DNA of 64,000 nucleotides from Gammaproteobacteria bacterium (GCA_028819075.1 JAPPMM010000002.1:1-64000); one strand, 5' to 3'. Shown: positions 15,206 to 25,406, numbered from the stretch's first letter. The notes: generated by a model from the sequence alone, not told the origin. Numbers and translations are program-made.

Positions 15206-16286
15206 AGCGTTCGTTCAGTTCGTCCTGATGGTCGACCCAGAAGGCCCAGTCGTAGCGCAGGGCGCGCGCGGCATTGGCGGGGCTCGCCGGCATGTGCGGC
15301 TCCATCTCGACACCGGTGGCCAAGTGGGTCGTCACCAATGGCATGCCGGACTTGCGGGTGGGTGAGTAGGAGATTCGGCGGCTGATCCGCGCGAGCGACT
15401 CGGCGCTGGTCGCGAGGCCCACGTAGCGCAGCGCCGCTTCGAGCCTCGGTGTGCCCCGGACGATCCCGATCTGGCCGAAGGCGAGCAGCTGGCCATCCCA
15501 GATGATCACGAACGGCTGGCCCTCCAGGACCTGCGCGTTGAAGATGCGCCCGTTGTACGCGGTGCTCATCACCACTTCGCCGTCGGCCAGCATCTGCGGC
15601 GGCTGGGCGCCGGCCTCCCACCAGATCACCTGGTCCTTGATCGTATCGAGCTTGCGGAAAGCGCGGTCGAGCCCTTCGGGCGTGCTCAGAGTCGGATAGA
15701 CCTGGTCGCGGGGCACGCCGTCGGCAAGCAGCGCAAACTCCAGATTCGCCTGCGCAAGACGCCGCATCCCGCGCCGGCCCGGAAACCTCTCCAGATCGAA
15801 GAAGTCGGCCATGCTCGCGGGCTTCTCGCCCGGGATAGTCTCCTCGTTGTAGACGATCACCGTGGACGCGTATAGGAAGGGGGCGCCGCAGACAGTCTGC
15901 GTCTCGGCAACGAAGTCCTCGGCTGCCGGCGTGCCATCGTAACCGGGAGGCAATGCGTCGATGTCGATCGGCTCGAGCAGCCCTTCGTCGCACGCCTGCA
16001 CCGCGTCGGCGATCTCCAGGCTGACGACGTCCCACTGGATGTTGCCGATGTCCACCTGGGCGCGGATTTCGGCGAGCCCGCCGTTGTACGCCCCGAGGTT
16101 GACGGGGATGCCGGTCGCCTCGGTGAAGGGGACGATGGTGGCCTCCTCGACGGCACGCCCGTAGGAACCACCCCACGACACGACGGTGATCGGCTCCGGC
16201 TGGTCCTGTCCGCACGCGGCGGCGGCGAGGATCACCGCGAAAGCCAGAATCAGTCTTGCGCGCAACTCGGGGCGTGAACGCTTCAT
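15183..16286 (-). CDS. ABC transporter solute-binding lipoprotein (PotD-like)
   Basis: A 367-residue periplasmic binding protein with a lipoprotein signal ending in LAAAAC. The mature part begins PITVVSWGGSYGRAVEEA, typical of family 1 binding proteins for polyamines and related compounds, and has the later segments GNIQWDVVSLE and ADGEVVMSTAYNGR. Family members feed an inner-membrane permease and ATPase, but no such genes are next to it, so it is an orphan or works with a remote transporter. ATG 16286 was chosen because the signal peptide starts there. The ligand (spermidine, putrescine or another small compound) cannot be decided from sequence alone. Confidence 0.85.
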   Translation of the reverse strand: MKRSRPELRARLILAFAVILAAAACGQDQPEPITVVSWGGSYGRAVEEATIVPFTEATGIPVNLGAYNGGLAEIRAQVDIGNIQWDVVSLEIADAVQACDEGLLEPIDIDALPPGYDGTPAAEDFVAETQTVCGAPFLYASTVIVYNEETIPGEKPASMADFFDLERFPGRRGMRRLAQANLEFALLADGVPRDQVYPTLSTPEGLDRAFRKLDTIKDQVIWWEAGAQPPQMLADGEVVMSTAYNGRIFNAQVLEGQPFVIIWDGQLLAFGQIGIVRGTPRLEAALRYVGLATSAESLARISRRISYSPTRKSGMPLVTTHLATGVEMEPHMPASPANAARALRYDWAFWVDHQDELNERFSTWLAR

Positions 16287-16338
16287 GGCTGTCTCCTGCC
16301 GGGGCGCGAGGACCCGGGGCCCGGGAGCAGAGTAGCGG

Positions 16339-16740
16339 TCACAGATCCGTGTGTCGGTTGCCGAGGCTGTCGATGATCGGACAATCCGGCCGGTGATCGC
16401 CCTTGCAGGCGCCGACGAGATGGGTGAGCTCGTCGTGCAGAGACTGCAGTTCCCGCCGTTTCTCCGCGACCTCCGCGAGCCGCGCCGCCGCAATGCGCTT
16501 GACGTCGGCGCTCGAGCGGTTTCGATCTTCGTAGAGGCCGAGCAGCTCCCTGCACTCGGCAATGGAGAACCCGAACTCCCTCGCCCGGCGGACGAACACG
16601 AGTTTCAACACCGAGCGGTCGTCGTAGGTCCTGTATCCAGCTCCGGTTCGCAGCGGCGCCGATACCAGCCCGATGTCCGCATAGTACCGGACCGTCTTCA
16701 CCGGCAATCCAGCAGCCTTCGCAGCGGCGGAAATCTTCAT
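16339..16740 (-). CDS. MerR family regulator, CueR-like
   Basis: A 133-residue transcription factor. The N-terminal winged helix ([23 protein letters not shown]) is the MerR DNA-binding domain, followed by a long dimerisation helix. The C-terminal metal loop has two cysteines separated by seven residues ([12 protein letters not shown]), the CueR pattern for linear Cu(I) binding; silver or gold would also be sensed by this class. It is divergent from a copper ATPase gene whose promoter has the 19-bp spacer that MerR proteins remodel. ATG 16740 gives the family length; in-frame upstream codons belong to a short tandem repeat. Confidence 0.85.
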   Translation of the reverse strand: MKISAAAKAAGLPVKTVRYYADIGLVSAPLRTGAGYRTYDDRSVLKLVFVRRAREFGFSIAECRELLGLYEDRNRSSADVKRIAAARLAEVAEKRRELQSLHDELTHLVGACKGDHRPDCPIIDSLGNRHTDL

Positions 16741-16792
16741 CGCAGAGCCCCAAGCCTCCATCACAGAGCCCAAGCTTCCATCACAGGGCCCC
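16741..16792 (-). repeat. 20-bp tandem repeat in the cueR-like leader
   Basis: About 2.5 copies of a roughly 20-bp unit, minus-strand core CTGTGATGGA-GCTTGGG, lie directly upstream of the regulator start at 16740. Each copy contains an ATG; the one at 16761 is in frame with the gene, the one at 16781 is not. The repeat separates the regulator from the copA promoter. Confidence 0.65.
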
Positions 16793-16823
16793 TTGACTCT
16801 CCAGTTACTGGAAAGATTAGGAT
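16793..16823 (+). promoter_or_regulatory. MerR/CueR-type copA promoter with 19-bp spacer
   Basis: TTGACT at 16793-16798 and TAGGAT at 16818-16823 are separated by exactly 19 bp, 2 bp longer than a normal sigma-70 promoter, the hallmark of MerR-activated promoters. Between them sits a dyad: CTCTCCAGT (16797-16805) and ACTGGAAAG (16807-16815), nine-base arms with one mismatch around a single T. It points towards the copper ATPase gene. This is strong evidence of copper-inducible control by the divergent regulator. Confidence 0.85.
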
Positions 16824-16914
16824 GCCAGGCAAGGAACAGTCAACCGGCGCCGACGAGTTCAACCGTCCCTCGTGTTGGAGGAGGCACGTCGGGGCTGCAC
16901 AGGAGGATTGGCGA

Positions 16915-19044
<2,130 letters not shown>

Positions 19045-19052
19045 AGACTCCG

Positions 19053-19433
19053 CTACGCCGGTTCGGTGAAGGCGAGGTAGTATCCGTTCGGGTCCTGGAT
19101 CGCGAATTCCCGCATGCCGTATTCCATGACCTCGGGGCCCCACGCGAACCGGACGGCTTGCTCGAGCTCCCTCGCCAAAGCCATCACGTCGCGGGCTCGC
19201 ACGTAGAACGTGCCGCTGCACACGGGCTCGGCCGGTGTCCCGCGCGGCGGATCAGTGTAGAACTGCAGCGAGATGCCGTCACGGGTCACCTCACCCCAGA
19301 TCGGTGTCCCAGCGCGCGGATAGATGCCGGTGCGCGTGAACCCGAGTCGCTCGTAAAAGGCGATGGTCTCGTCCAGGTCCCTGACCAGTAGCGATGGTAC
19401 AAGCTGTGGTCCGAGCAGGGGCGGTTCGGTCAT
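19053..19433 (-). CDS. VOC/glyoxalase-fold protein (bleomycin-resistance-like)
   Basis: A 126-residue protein with the vicinal-oxygen-chelate fold: an N-terminal beta-alpha-beta unit (LVPSLLVRDLDETIAFYERLGF) and a second one ending in EFAIQDPNGYYLAFTEP. The C-terminal Glu/Tyr pattern is that of glyoxalase/bleomycin-resistance-like members, which bind metals or drugs. Substrate unknown. ATG 19433 is preferred over the ATG six bases upstream because the AGGAG site is then six bases away. It is convergent with copA, with 8 bp between the stops. Confidence 0.8.
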   Translation of the reverse strand: MTEPPLLGPQLVPSLLVRDLDETIAFYERLGFTRTGIYPRAGTPIWGEVTRDGISLQFYTDPPRGTPAEPVCSGTFYVRARDVMALARELEQAVRFAWGPEVMEYGMREFAIQDPNGYYLAFTEPA

Positions 19434-19585
19434 CGTCATCTCCTGGTTTGGTCTACGCGCCTTGAGTGTTCGCGGTAGGGAACGTATCAGACTGCATCGA
19501 ATAATATCCCCCCTACCTTGGTGCCGGTCGTGGCCGGTGCCGAAGGCACCCGCTTCCCGAAAACGGCGAGCAGCTGTAACGAAGT

Positions 19586-20374
19586 ATGACTCCGATGCGC
19601 ATCCGTAGCCTGGCTCTCTTCTGGCTGGCGGCCCTGGTCGTTGCCGGTTGCGACCTTCTCGGGCCCGAGTACATCGAGACCCGGGAGGTAACCGTGGGGC
19701 CCACGCTGGCCAAGTGCTACGGTGTGGGTCCGCAGTCGTGCATGGTGGTTGACGGCGGGTTGTTCTACGACGGGATCGAAGGATTCGACTACGAGCCCGG
19801 CTACGACTATCGCCTCCGCATCGGCAAGTACGATCCCTGGGGCGGGGGAGAACCGCCGCAGGATGCCGGCCGGTACGCCTATCGTCTGCTGGAGCAACTG
19901 GAGAAGACCGTCGCACCGTCCACCCCCGCTACCCTGTCGCTGGCTCCGACGCGGGTGACCTGCATCCAGGGTGACGACTTCTGCCTGGTGCTGGACGGCG
20001 AATTGTACGACGACATGATCACCAGCTTCGAATATGAGGCGGGCGATCACTATATCCTCGTTGCCAACAGGTATCGTGACGGCCGGTACCTGCTGAACGA
20101 GATTACTTCGAGAACCAGGGCAGCGGGCACGGAGGAGGAGATCACCATCGACCGCCACCGGGTGGAGTGCGGCGACGGCCATCCCGGATACTGCAAGGTC
20201 GTGGACGGCGCGCCCTTCCGGGGCGAGATCGTCGGCTTCCAGCCCGCGCACGACTACGACTATCGTCTGCGCGTCGACAGATTCGACATGTTTCCCGAAG
20301 ACGTGACCGGAGCGCCGTACATTCCGGCGTACGGGTACCGCTGGCTGGAGACGCTCGAACGTACGACCGGCTGA
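19586..20374 (+). CDS. Lipoprotein with three DUF4377-like repeats
   Basis: A 262-residue exported lipoprotein (lipobox LVVAGC). The mature part is three repeats of about 75 residues, each starting with a T/I-V-x-x-x-x-x-x-C strand, a second Cys-containing segment (QSCMVVDGG, DFCLVLDGE, GYCKVVDGA), an acidic turn, and an aromatic Y-x-Y/Y-I-L strand (GYDYRLRIG, DHYILVANR, DYDYRLRVD). This is the DUF4377 pattern, normally seen once or twice and often in lipoproteins; a disulfide per repeat is likely. Function unknown; DUF4377 often occurs with HslJ/META domains in stress-response lipoproteins. No operon partner is obvious. Confidence 0.7.
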   Translation: MTPMRIRSLALFWLAALVVAGCDLLGPEYIETREVTVGPTLAKCYGVGPQSCMVVDGGLFYDGIEGFDYEPGYDYRLRIGKYDPWGGGEPPQDAGRYAYRLLEQLEKTVAPSTPATLSLAPTRVTCIQGDDFCLVLDGELYDDMITSFEYEAGDHYILVANRYRDGRYLLNEITSRTRAAGTEEEITIDRHRVECGDGHPGYCKVVDGAPFRGEIVGFQPAHDYDYRLRVDRFDMFPEDVTGAPYIPAYGYRWLETLERTTG

Positions 20375-20417
20375 TTGTCGGTTGGAGGTGCGCAAATCGA
20401 AGCGATCGCCGCCCCAG

Positions 20418-20951
20418 CTATTCGGCGCCCCGCTCCTTCCACTCCACCGCGTGCGGCACTCCTTCGCTCGCCAGCTCTTCCAGGATGGCGCGCACCGCGT
20501 CCGCAAGGCGCTCGTCGAAGAGATGGGTGTGGTTGAGGTACCAGGCCACCCAACCCTCGCTGAGCAGGTGCTCCTTGAACGAGCGACGGTAGGACTCCCA
20601 CATCTTCTCTTCCATGGCTCCGGTCTCCCGCTGGTAGACCAGGTTCCCCATGTGGCGGAAGATCGCCGTCATATAGGAGGTCCAGCGCAACCGCTCCCCG
20701 GCCGTGAGTCGATCCGGGTCGTCGGCGGCGCGGGCGAGGAAATCGGCCAGTTCGGGGTCCCGGAAGACGTGCTCGAGCAGGCGGATGCTGTTCTCGACCA
20801 TCGAGTTGAAGGTTGCCGCGCGTACGCTCCTCGTGTGGCGCTGCGTCTGCTCGATGCCGAGCCTCATCCGGCGCGCGACCAGAAGCAGCGACGCCACGAC
20901 CCCCACGGCACCGATGAACTCGCCGAGGTTGCCGAGGGTGTCCAGGTTCAT
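20418..20951 (-). CDS. Membrane-anchored hypothetical protein
   Basis: A 177-residue protein of unknown function. Residues about 8-28 (LGEFIGAVGVVASLLLVARRMR) form a single transmembrane helix, followed by a mostly helical soluble part rich in Arg, Glu and aromatic residues (WTSYMTAIFRHMGNLVYQRETGAM). The helix followed by a long alpha-helical domain resembles small proteins often annotated DUF6082-like, but this is not certain. ATG 20951 starts right before the helix; the upstream extension of the frame has no membrane logic. It is followed 41 bp downstream, in the other direction of reading, by the beta-propeller gene on the same strand, which starts far upstream, so they do not obviously share an operon. 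Confidence 0.6.
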   Translation of the reverse strand: MNLDTLGNLGEFIGAVGVVASLLLVARRMRLGIEQTQRHTRSVRAATFNSMVENSIRLLEHVFRDPELADFLARAADDPDRLTAGERLRWTSYMTAIFRHMGNLVYQRETGAMEEKMWESYRRSFKEHLLSEGWVAWYLNHTHLFDERLADAVRAILEELASEGVPHAVEWKERGAE

Positions 20952-20992
20952 TGGGGAAGCGTCAACGAGGCGTGGTGGTGAGTGGGGTTGAA

Positions 20993-22225
20993 TCAGCGCA
21001 TCCCTTCCGGCAGGCGCCTCACTGCCACATAGGGCACATCCAGGTCGTCCGTTTCCACGAAGGCGACGAGGCCGTCGGGACCGAAGGCGGAAGGCATCGC
21101 GGTGGAGCCGGGCGGGAAGGTGCCCAGGTAGCGTCCGTCCGACGAAATGAGGTCGATGCGGGTGCCCTCCGTGTTTCCGTCGCCCCGGTGAAGGACCCAG
21201 ATGGTGCCTTCCCAACTCGTGGTCAGGTCGACGACTACGGGGATCTCATCGAAGAACTCCATCGCCTCGATCTGGCCGCGGCGCATTTCTCTCATTTGCT
21301 GTTGAAACGAGTTGCCGCCGCGAACGGGCGCGAGTGCTTCCAGGCGCCGCTCGATCTCAGCGGCCCTGATGCGGCCCGTCGCCGGGCGGGGTTGGAACGG
21401 ACGGGTCAGGATCCGTGTCACGAGGCCGCCCGGCACGGCAGACTTGATCGCATACGTGGAAGAGTCGGTGTACACGAACGCTCCGCTGGGCAGCACGCCC
21501 GCCCTGAGCACCGGCCTGAATCCCTCCGCATTACCGGGGGGCCGCCACCCCGCGGCAACCGAGTCGATGCGGACCTCGTCGCCACTCAGATCATAGCTCA
21601 GGACATGCCGGAACGAGGGTTCCGACGACTCGTCGCCCGGATCGGCGGTCATTCTCAGATAGCGGACCTCGGATGTCGCGAGGACTCGATCCATTCCCGG
21701 GAAGACCTGAATGCCGCCAATCATCGCAGCGCTCATCTGCGCACCTGGAAACCGGGCCATGCGTTCGAATTGGCCGTCGGCATCAAAGAGGGTGAATCCC
21801 ATTTGTCCCAGGTCGTAGACGGTCACGCGCCCATCCCGCATGACCGTGAACTGCAGCATTGGCGCGGTGTCGCTTCCAAACTCTCCGGGGCCTTGTCCTT
21901 CTCGCATGAACTGGCGCAACAGGTTGGCTTGCAGGTCGACGACGTTGATCCGCACCGCCTCGGTGTCGAGGATGTAGAGGTTGCCGGCACCGTCGAAGCC
22001 GACCCCCGCGACGCGGCCGAAGGTGTCCCAGCCGTCCCCATCCAACGAGCCCACCCGGTAGATGTCCTCGAAGTCGGCGACGAGGGGCCGGTCTTCGGCC
22101 GGGAGTTCGATTACTTCCTGGGCGGCAAGTGGGTGGGCGAGCCCTGTGAGTATCGCGAGGGACAGCGTGGCCAATGCGACGGCCGTCGCATAACTCGTCC
22201 GCTCCTGCGTCATCTTCCCAGCCAT
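20993..22225 (-). CDS. Secreted 6-bladed beta-propeller protein
   Basis: A 410-residue exported protein. A signal peptide (LATLSLAILTGLAHPLAAQ) precedes six blades of NHL-like repeats, with GAGNLYILD, LLRQFMREGQGPGEFG and SSDGRYLGTF marking individual blades. Such proteins are found in many copies in Gemmatimonadota-like genomes and are annotated only as 6-bladed beta-propeller proteins. They probably mediate binding rather than catalysis. It is the complete counterpart of the truncated gene at 506-913 and a paralogue of 25737-26906 and 30350-31435. A second Met four codons in could be the start. Downstream of an ATP-grasp gene on the same strand by 39 bp. Confidence 0.75.
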   Translation of the reverse strand: MAGKMTQERTSYATAVALATLSLAILTGLAHPLAAQEVIELPAEDRPLVADFEDIYRVGSLDGDGWDTFGRVAGVGFDGAGNLYILDTEAVRINVVDLQANLLRQFMREGQGPGEFGSDTAPMLQFTVMRDGRVTVYDLGQMGFTLFDADGQFERMARFPGAQMSAAMIGGIQVFPGMDRVLATSEVRYLRMTADPGDESSEPSFRHVLSYDLSGDEVRIDSVAAGWRPPGNAEGFRPVLRAGVLPSGAFVYTDSSTYAIKSAVPGGLVTRILTRPFQPRPATGRIRAAEIERRLEALAPVRGGNSFQQQMREMRRGQIEAMEFFDEIPVVVDLTTSWEGTIWVLHRGDGNTEGTRIDLISSDGRYLGTFPPGSTAMPSAFGPDGLVAFVETDDLDVPYVAVRRLPEGMR

Positions 22226-22264
22226 CGTTCGTCTCCTGTGGCGTTGCGGCTACGGCATCCCTCG

Positions 22265-23251
22265 CTAACACGCGATGCGCTGCGGCCGAAGGTCCGGCAT
22301 CGCCACCCTGCGTACATACCGGGCCACCGTGCGCATGCCATCGACTCCGATCCGGGCGCCGAACGCCTGATTGTAGTTGGTTGTGCCGTTGATGTCATAC
22401 GTGTAGCGGTTGCCGCGGGCATCCTCCACGAATTCGATTCCGGCGATCTCGATCCCCTCCTCGATGCAGAGCCGGATGTACCTCTGGACCAACGGGTCGC
22501 CGGCCGCGATCGGCGAGGGGCTGAAGAGGTCGGCAGCATCCGTGCCGCCCGCACCCGTCCAGAAGCTCTCGCGGTTCGGAGGCATCGGATTGCAGGCATC
22601 CGAGGGGCAGAGTTCGAACCCCCCGGCCGTGGAACTCCGCATCGCGAACACGAAGCGGCTGCCAACGATCTCCACCCTCGTGATGAATGGTTCGGGTGCC
22701 GGGATGTACTGCTGCAGGATCACCCGGGCGCCGGGCCCGGCGTCGAAGCTCCTGTCGTCGAGATGTTCTTCGAGCTTCCCGGGGTCCTGGAAGAGCCGGA
22801 TGCCCAATCCCTTGCCCCCCTGATCGTGCTTGGAGATGAACGGGCCGTCGAAGGTTGCGGCCGCTTCGCGCACATGCTCCTTCCCGACGGCCAGCACCGT
22901 CCGCGGCGTCCTGATCCCGTGTCGCCGCAGGACGAGGTCCTGGCGAAGCTTGCTCATCTCCAGCTCGAAGGCGCCCAGCCCGTTGATCACTCGACGGCCG
23001 TGGGACTCCAGCCAGAACAGGAGCTGGCGAGCCAGCTCCACCGTGTGGACGTGACCCCGGGTGTGCGAGGACGGGCTGATGCGGTTCATCCAGATGCCCT
23101 CTGGAGGAGGCGCCGACGGGTCGACGATCCCCTCGTTCACGTGCACGAGGCGGACGCGGAAGCCTTCGCTCTCGAGGGCCTCCTGGAGTGGCGGGATCCA
23201 AACAATATTCTCGTAGAGGATATTTATTGTCGGTAGCACAGGGCTGATCAT
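22265..23251 (-). CDS. ATP-grasp ligase (RimK-like)
   Basis: A 328-residue ATP-grasp enzyme. The central ATP-grasp region has LRQDLVLRRHGIRTPRTVLAV and the glycine-rich loop PFISKHDQGGKGLGIRLF, and the metal site near the C-terminus is IEFVEDARGNRYTYDINGTTNYN, with the expected E and DxN residues. RimK/LysX-type enzymes join an amino acid or peptide to a carboxylate using ATP; the substrate is unknown. The gene is preceded by a minus-strand intrinsic terminator and a 32-codon cysteine-rich open frame, suggesting either an attenuated leader or a peptide substrate. The beta-propeller gene follows by 39 bp. ATG 23251 is the first in-frame Met with similarity directly after it. Confidence 0.82.
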   Translation of the reverse strand: MISPVLPTINILYENIVWIPPLQEALESEGFRVRLVHVNEGIVDPSAPPPEGIWMNRISPSSHTRGHVHTVELARQLLFWLESHGRRVINGLGAFELEMSKLRQDLVLRRHGIRTPRTVLAVGKEHVREAAATFDGPFISKHDQGGKGLGIRLFQDPGKLEEHLDDRSFDAGPGARVILQQYIPAPEPFITRVEIVGSRFVFAMRSSTAGGFELCPSDACNPMPPNRESFWTGAGGTDAADLFSPSPIAAGDPLVQRYIRLCIEEGIEIAGIEFVEDARGNRYTYDINGTTNYNQAFGARIGVDGMRTVARYVRRVAMPDLRPQRIAC

Positions 23252-23299
23252 GGTTCTCTCTGAGGTTTGGGCAGGGTCGAACGGCGGATCGGGAGCACG

Positions 23300-23331
23300 A
23301 AAAAACCGCCCGGATCGGCTGACCGGGGCGG
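23300..23331 (-). terminator. Intrinsic terminator upstream of the ATP-grasp gene
   Basis: Read on the minus strand, CCGCCCCGG and CCGGGCGG form a GC stem (one bulge) around a 9-base loop, followed at once by six T residues. It lies 49 bp before the ATP-grasp start and 34 bp after the stop of a small cysteine-rich open frame on the same strand. It can end transcripts from the XRE gene side or act as an attenuator. Confidence 0.75.
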
Positions 23332-23364
23332 CTCGGAAGCGGCTTGAGCTCGGGACTCAGCGCG

Positions 23365-23463
23365 TCAACACACCCGGATCCAGGCGGAACATGGACACGA
23401 GCACCTACAGGGGCAGGTCGCTCCGCGAGCGCGGGGGGATCGGATGTCGGTTGCGTGGATCAT
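23365..23463 (-). CDS. Small cysteine-rich open frame (possible leader peptide or precursor)
   Basis: A 32-codon frame, ATG to TGA, with six cysteines, five of them in the segment TCPCRCSCPC, plus a final Cys. It lies on the ATP-grasp strand, 33 bp before an intrinsic terminator that in turn precedes the ATP-grasp start. The upstream bases show no clear Shine-Dalgarno site, and the peptide is too short to judge by composition alone. If translated it could be an attenuation leader reading Cys availability or a precursor modified by the ATP-grasp enzyme. If not, it is a chance frame. Stated as a candidate only. Confidence 0.25.
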   Translation of the reverse strand: MIHATDIRSPRARGATCPCRCSCPCSAWIRVC

Positions 23464-23560
23464 GGCGAGGGAAGATGTCGGAAACCGGTTTGGGGGACAA
23501 GCGCGGCCGGTCAGCGGTCTCAGCCAAGGCGATCCACGGTTGGCCTTTGGTGCGAATCAC

Positions 23561-23872
23561 TCACCCGCCGAGAGCCCGCAAAACTGCTTCGGGCTCGCGG
23601 TCGATGACCGTGAGCAGGACGCGGGCTGCGCGGTCGGGCACCCGCCGTCCCTGTTCCCATTCCTGAACGGCCCGTACATGGAGGCCGAAACTGTCGGCGA
23701 ACCTCTGGCGGCTCAGCTTCATCCGCTTGCGCAGCGCCAGGATGTGCTCGGGGGCCGGGTCGTCGACGATTCGGCAGGGAAGGGGTCTGGTGCCACGCAC
23801 ATGGGCGAGCACTTCGCCGAGGGCTCCCTCCAGCTCGTGTCCCAAATCGGTTCGCTGGCTAGTCATCGGCAT
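23561..23872 (-). CDS. XRE family antitoxin-like regulator (orphan)
   Basis: A 103-residue protein with a C-terminal helix-turn-helix: HILALRKRMKLSRQRFADSFGL, then HVRAVQEWEQGRRVPD, the pattern of HigA/NadS antitoxins where helix 3 starts with the xxWExGxRxP motif. It probably binds DNA and silences its own promoter. ATG 23872 is preceded by a good GGAGG site. The expected HigB-type toxin gene should sit next to it; none is recognisable in the 180 bp upstream, so the pair appears broken. Neighbour on the opposite side is the HicBA pair. Confidence 0.75.
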   Translation of the reverse strand: MPMTSQRTDLGHELEGALGEVLAHVRGTRPLPCRIVDDPAPEHILALRKRMKLSRQRFADSFGLHVRAVQEWEQGRRVPDRAARVLLTVIDREPEAVLRALGG

Positions 23873-24051
23873 CGCTCCTCCTTCTTGATCGCGGCAACGA
23901 GTCACGAAGAGCATAAGGTGCGGCAATGCCGTATCCAGAGCAACAGCACTCTGGGGCCATGGCGGTCCGGTTGCTGGAATCTGCGAACCCCCCCACCTTC
24001 GACGGGTTACAAGACCCGCTGCAGCCGGGACAGCTTGAAGGGAGATTTGAG

Positions 24052-24273
24052 ATGAAGAGGCACTTGACGGCGATCGTCGAACGTGAAGGCAACGGGTACG
24101 TAGCTTTATGCCCGGAGGTGGATGTTGCCAGCCAGGGAGACTCCGTGGCCGAGGCGCGCGCGAATCTCCAGGAAGCAATCACGCTCTTCCTCGAAACGGC
24201 GTCCCCCGAAGAGATCGAAAGACGCTGGCGCAGCGAAGTCTATGTGACCCAGGTCGAGGTCGCGGTTGGGTAG
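24052..24273 (+). CDS. hicB: HicB-like antitoxin
   Basis: A 73-residue protein with the partial RNase H-like HicB fold: RHLTAIVEREGNGYVALCPE, then DVASQGDSVAEARANLQEAI. This is the short form, lacking a separate DNA-binding domain. ATG 24052 starts the similarity; the frame runs further upstream without similarity. The stop overlaps hicA by 8 bp. HicB first, HicA second is the less common order but well known. It neutralises HicA by binding it. Confidence 0.8.
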   Translation: MKRHLTAIVEREGNGYVALCPEVDVASQGDSVAEARANLQEAITLFLETASPEEIERRWRSEVYVTQVEVAVG

Positions 24274-24484
24274 GCTGCGTGTTCTTTCCGGTCGCGATGT
24301 CTGCCGGATTCTTGCTTCTCACGGCTTCCTCGAGGTCCGACGACGAGGCAGCCATATCGTGATGCAGAAACTCGAAGAGACGGGAACCGTCACTGTGCCG
24401 ATCCCGGATCACCGCGAGTTACGCACCGGCACGCTGAGATCGATCATCAGGCAGTCCGGGCTGTCCCGTTCGGAATTCGAGTGA
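24266..24484 (+). CDS. hicA: HicA-like mRNA interferase toxin
   Basis: A 72-residue double-stranded-RNA-binding-like toxin. RDVCRILASHGFLEVRRRGSH carries the catalytic His in the G-S-H motif, and VPIPDHRELRTGTLRSIIRQ completes the fold. The start is TTG at 24266, the first position that gives the family length, inside the last codons of hicB, so translation is coupled. HicA cleaves mRNA and tmRNA in other bacteria. Intact. Confidence 0.85.
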   Translation: MGRLRVLSGRDVCRILASHGFLEVRRRGSHIVMQKLEETGTVTVPIPDHRELRTGTLRSIIRQSGLSRSEFE

Positions 24485-24546
24485 CGGCGTCGGTTGCATG
24501 GCACTCGGGCCGTCCGCACCCGCTCGGACGTCTGGATGGGGTGGCT

Positions 24547-25188
24547 TCACGGAAGAATCAGCGGCCCCAGCCACAGGACCCATAAAGGACCACCCACGGC
24601 CACGCTGCCCACCAGCGTCGGGACGACGATCCGGATCCTCCGGCCTCGGGGAATCGCTGTTACGAGGAACCAGTATCCCAGCACGAGACAGGTGAGACCG
24701 AGCAGAAGGAGAAGGGTCTCGGGGATCCCCGTGAGGGCCGCCAACCAACCCTCGTCCGTGTTCGATGGGAACGGCAGCCGACCGCGGAGCTTCGAGACCA
24801 GGATCGGAATCGCTCCCAGCCAGCGCAGCGGGGTCACGAGCCCGACTCCGAGAACCACTGAGAGCGGGCCTGGGCCGAAACGGCGGACCGCAAGCACGCA
24901 GGCGATGACCGTCAGGTAGGTGACGATCACTCCCGCGGCCACGCCGACCGCCACCTGCCACGGTTGAACGATCGCCGCCGCCGCCTCCACGTCCCCCGCC
25001 CGCACGAGCCTGCCGAACTCCCCGGAACCGGACCAGCTGGCAGAGCCGTACCGCAGGACCGGATCGGGGAATCGGAACGCGACGAACGCCGCGAAGTGCC
25101 CGAGTTCGTGTACCAGCACCGCGATGGGGAAGGCGATCGCGCCGCCGCTGACGCTGGTCAGCCATTTGCCGGATCGTAGCCAACTCAT
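24547..25188 (-). CDS. Integral membrane M50-like zinc protease
   Basis: A 213-residue membrane protein. HELGH at residues 27-31, in the first hydrophobic helix, is the zinc site typical of M50/site-2 protease-like families, and about five further hydrophobic segments follow (AVGVAAGVIVTYLTVIACVL, LLLLLGLTCLVLGYWFLV). The third zinc ligand motif LDG/NxxPxxxxDG of classical site-2 proteases is not evident, so it is an outlying member or a related protein of the same hydrophobic-HELGH type. No substrate or regulator gene is adjacent. Topology is clear; catalytic activity is inferred. Confidence 0.7.
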   Translation of the reverse strand: MSWLRSGKWLTSVSGGAIAFPIAVLVHELGHFAAFVAFRFPDPVLRYGSASWSGSGEFGRLVRAGDVEAAAAIVQPWQVAVGVAAGVIVTYLTVIACVLAVRRFGPGPLSVVLGVGLVTPLRWLGAIPILVSKLRGRLPFPSNTDEGWLAALTGIPETLLLLLGLTCLVLGYWFLVTAIPRGRRIRIVVPTLVGSVAVGGPLWVLWLGPLILP

Positions 25189-25406
25189 CGGATCACTAGG
25201 GGTTGGTGGTTTCGTCAGAAGGTCGCCCTCCGACCTCCGAACGTGTATCCCACCGCGTCCGTCATTCGGTGGTGATCGGATCGTTGATTTCGTCTGCGCT
25301 TGGGCGATGGATGGACCTGTTTCTACGGCACCAGGATCCCGGCGTGCATCGTGGTCATCGACAAGCGGAACGGTATGCGCCCATGCCTACCGAATCACGG
25401 CCACCA

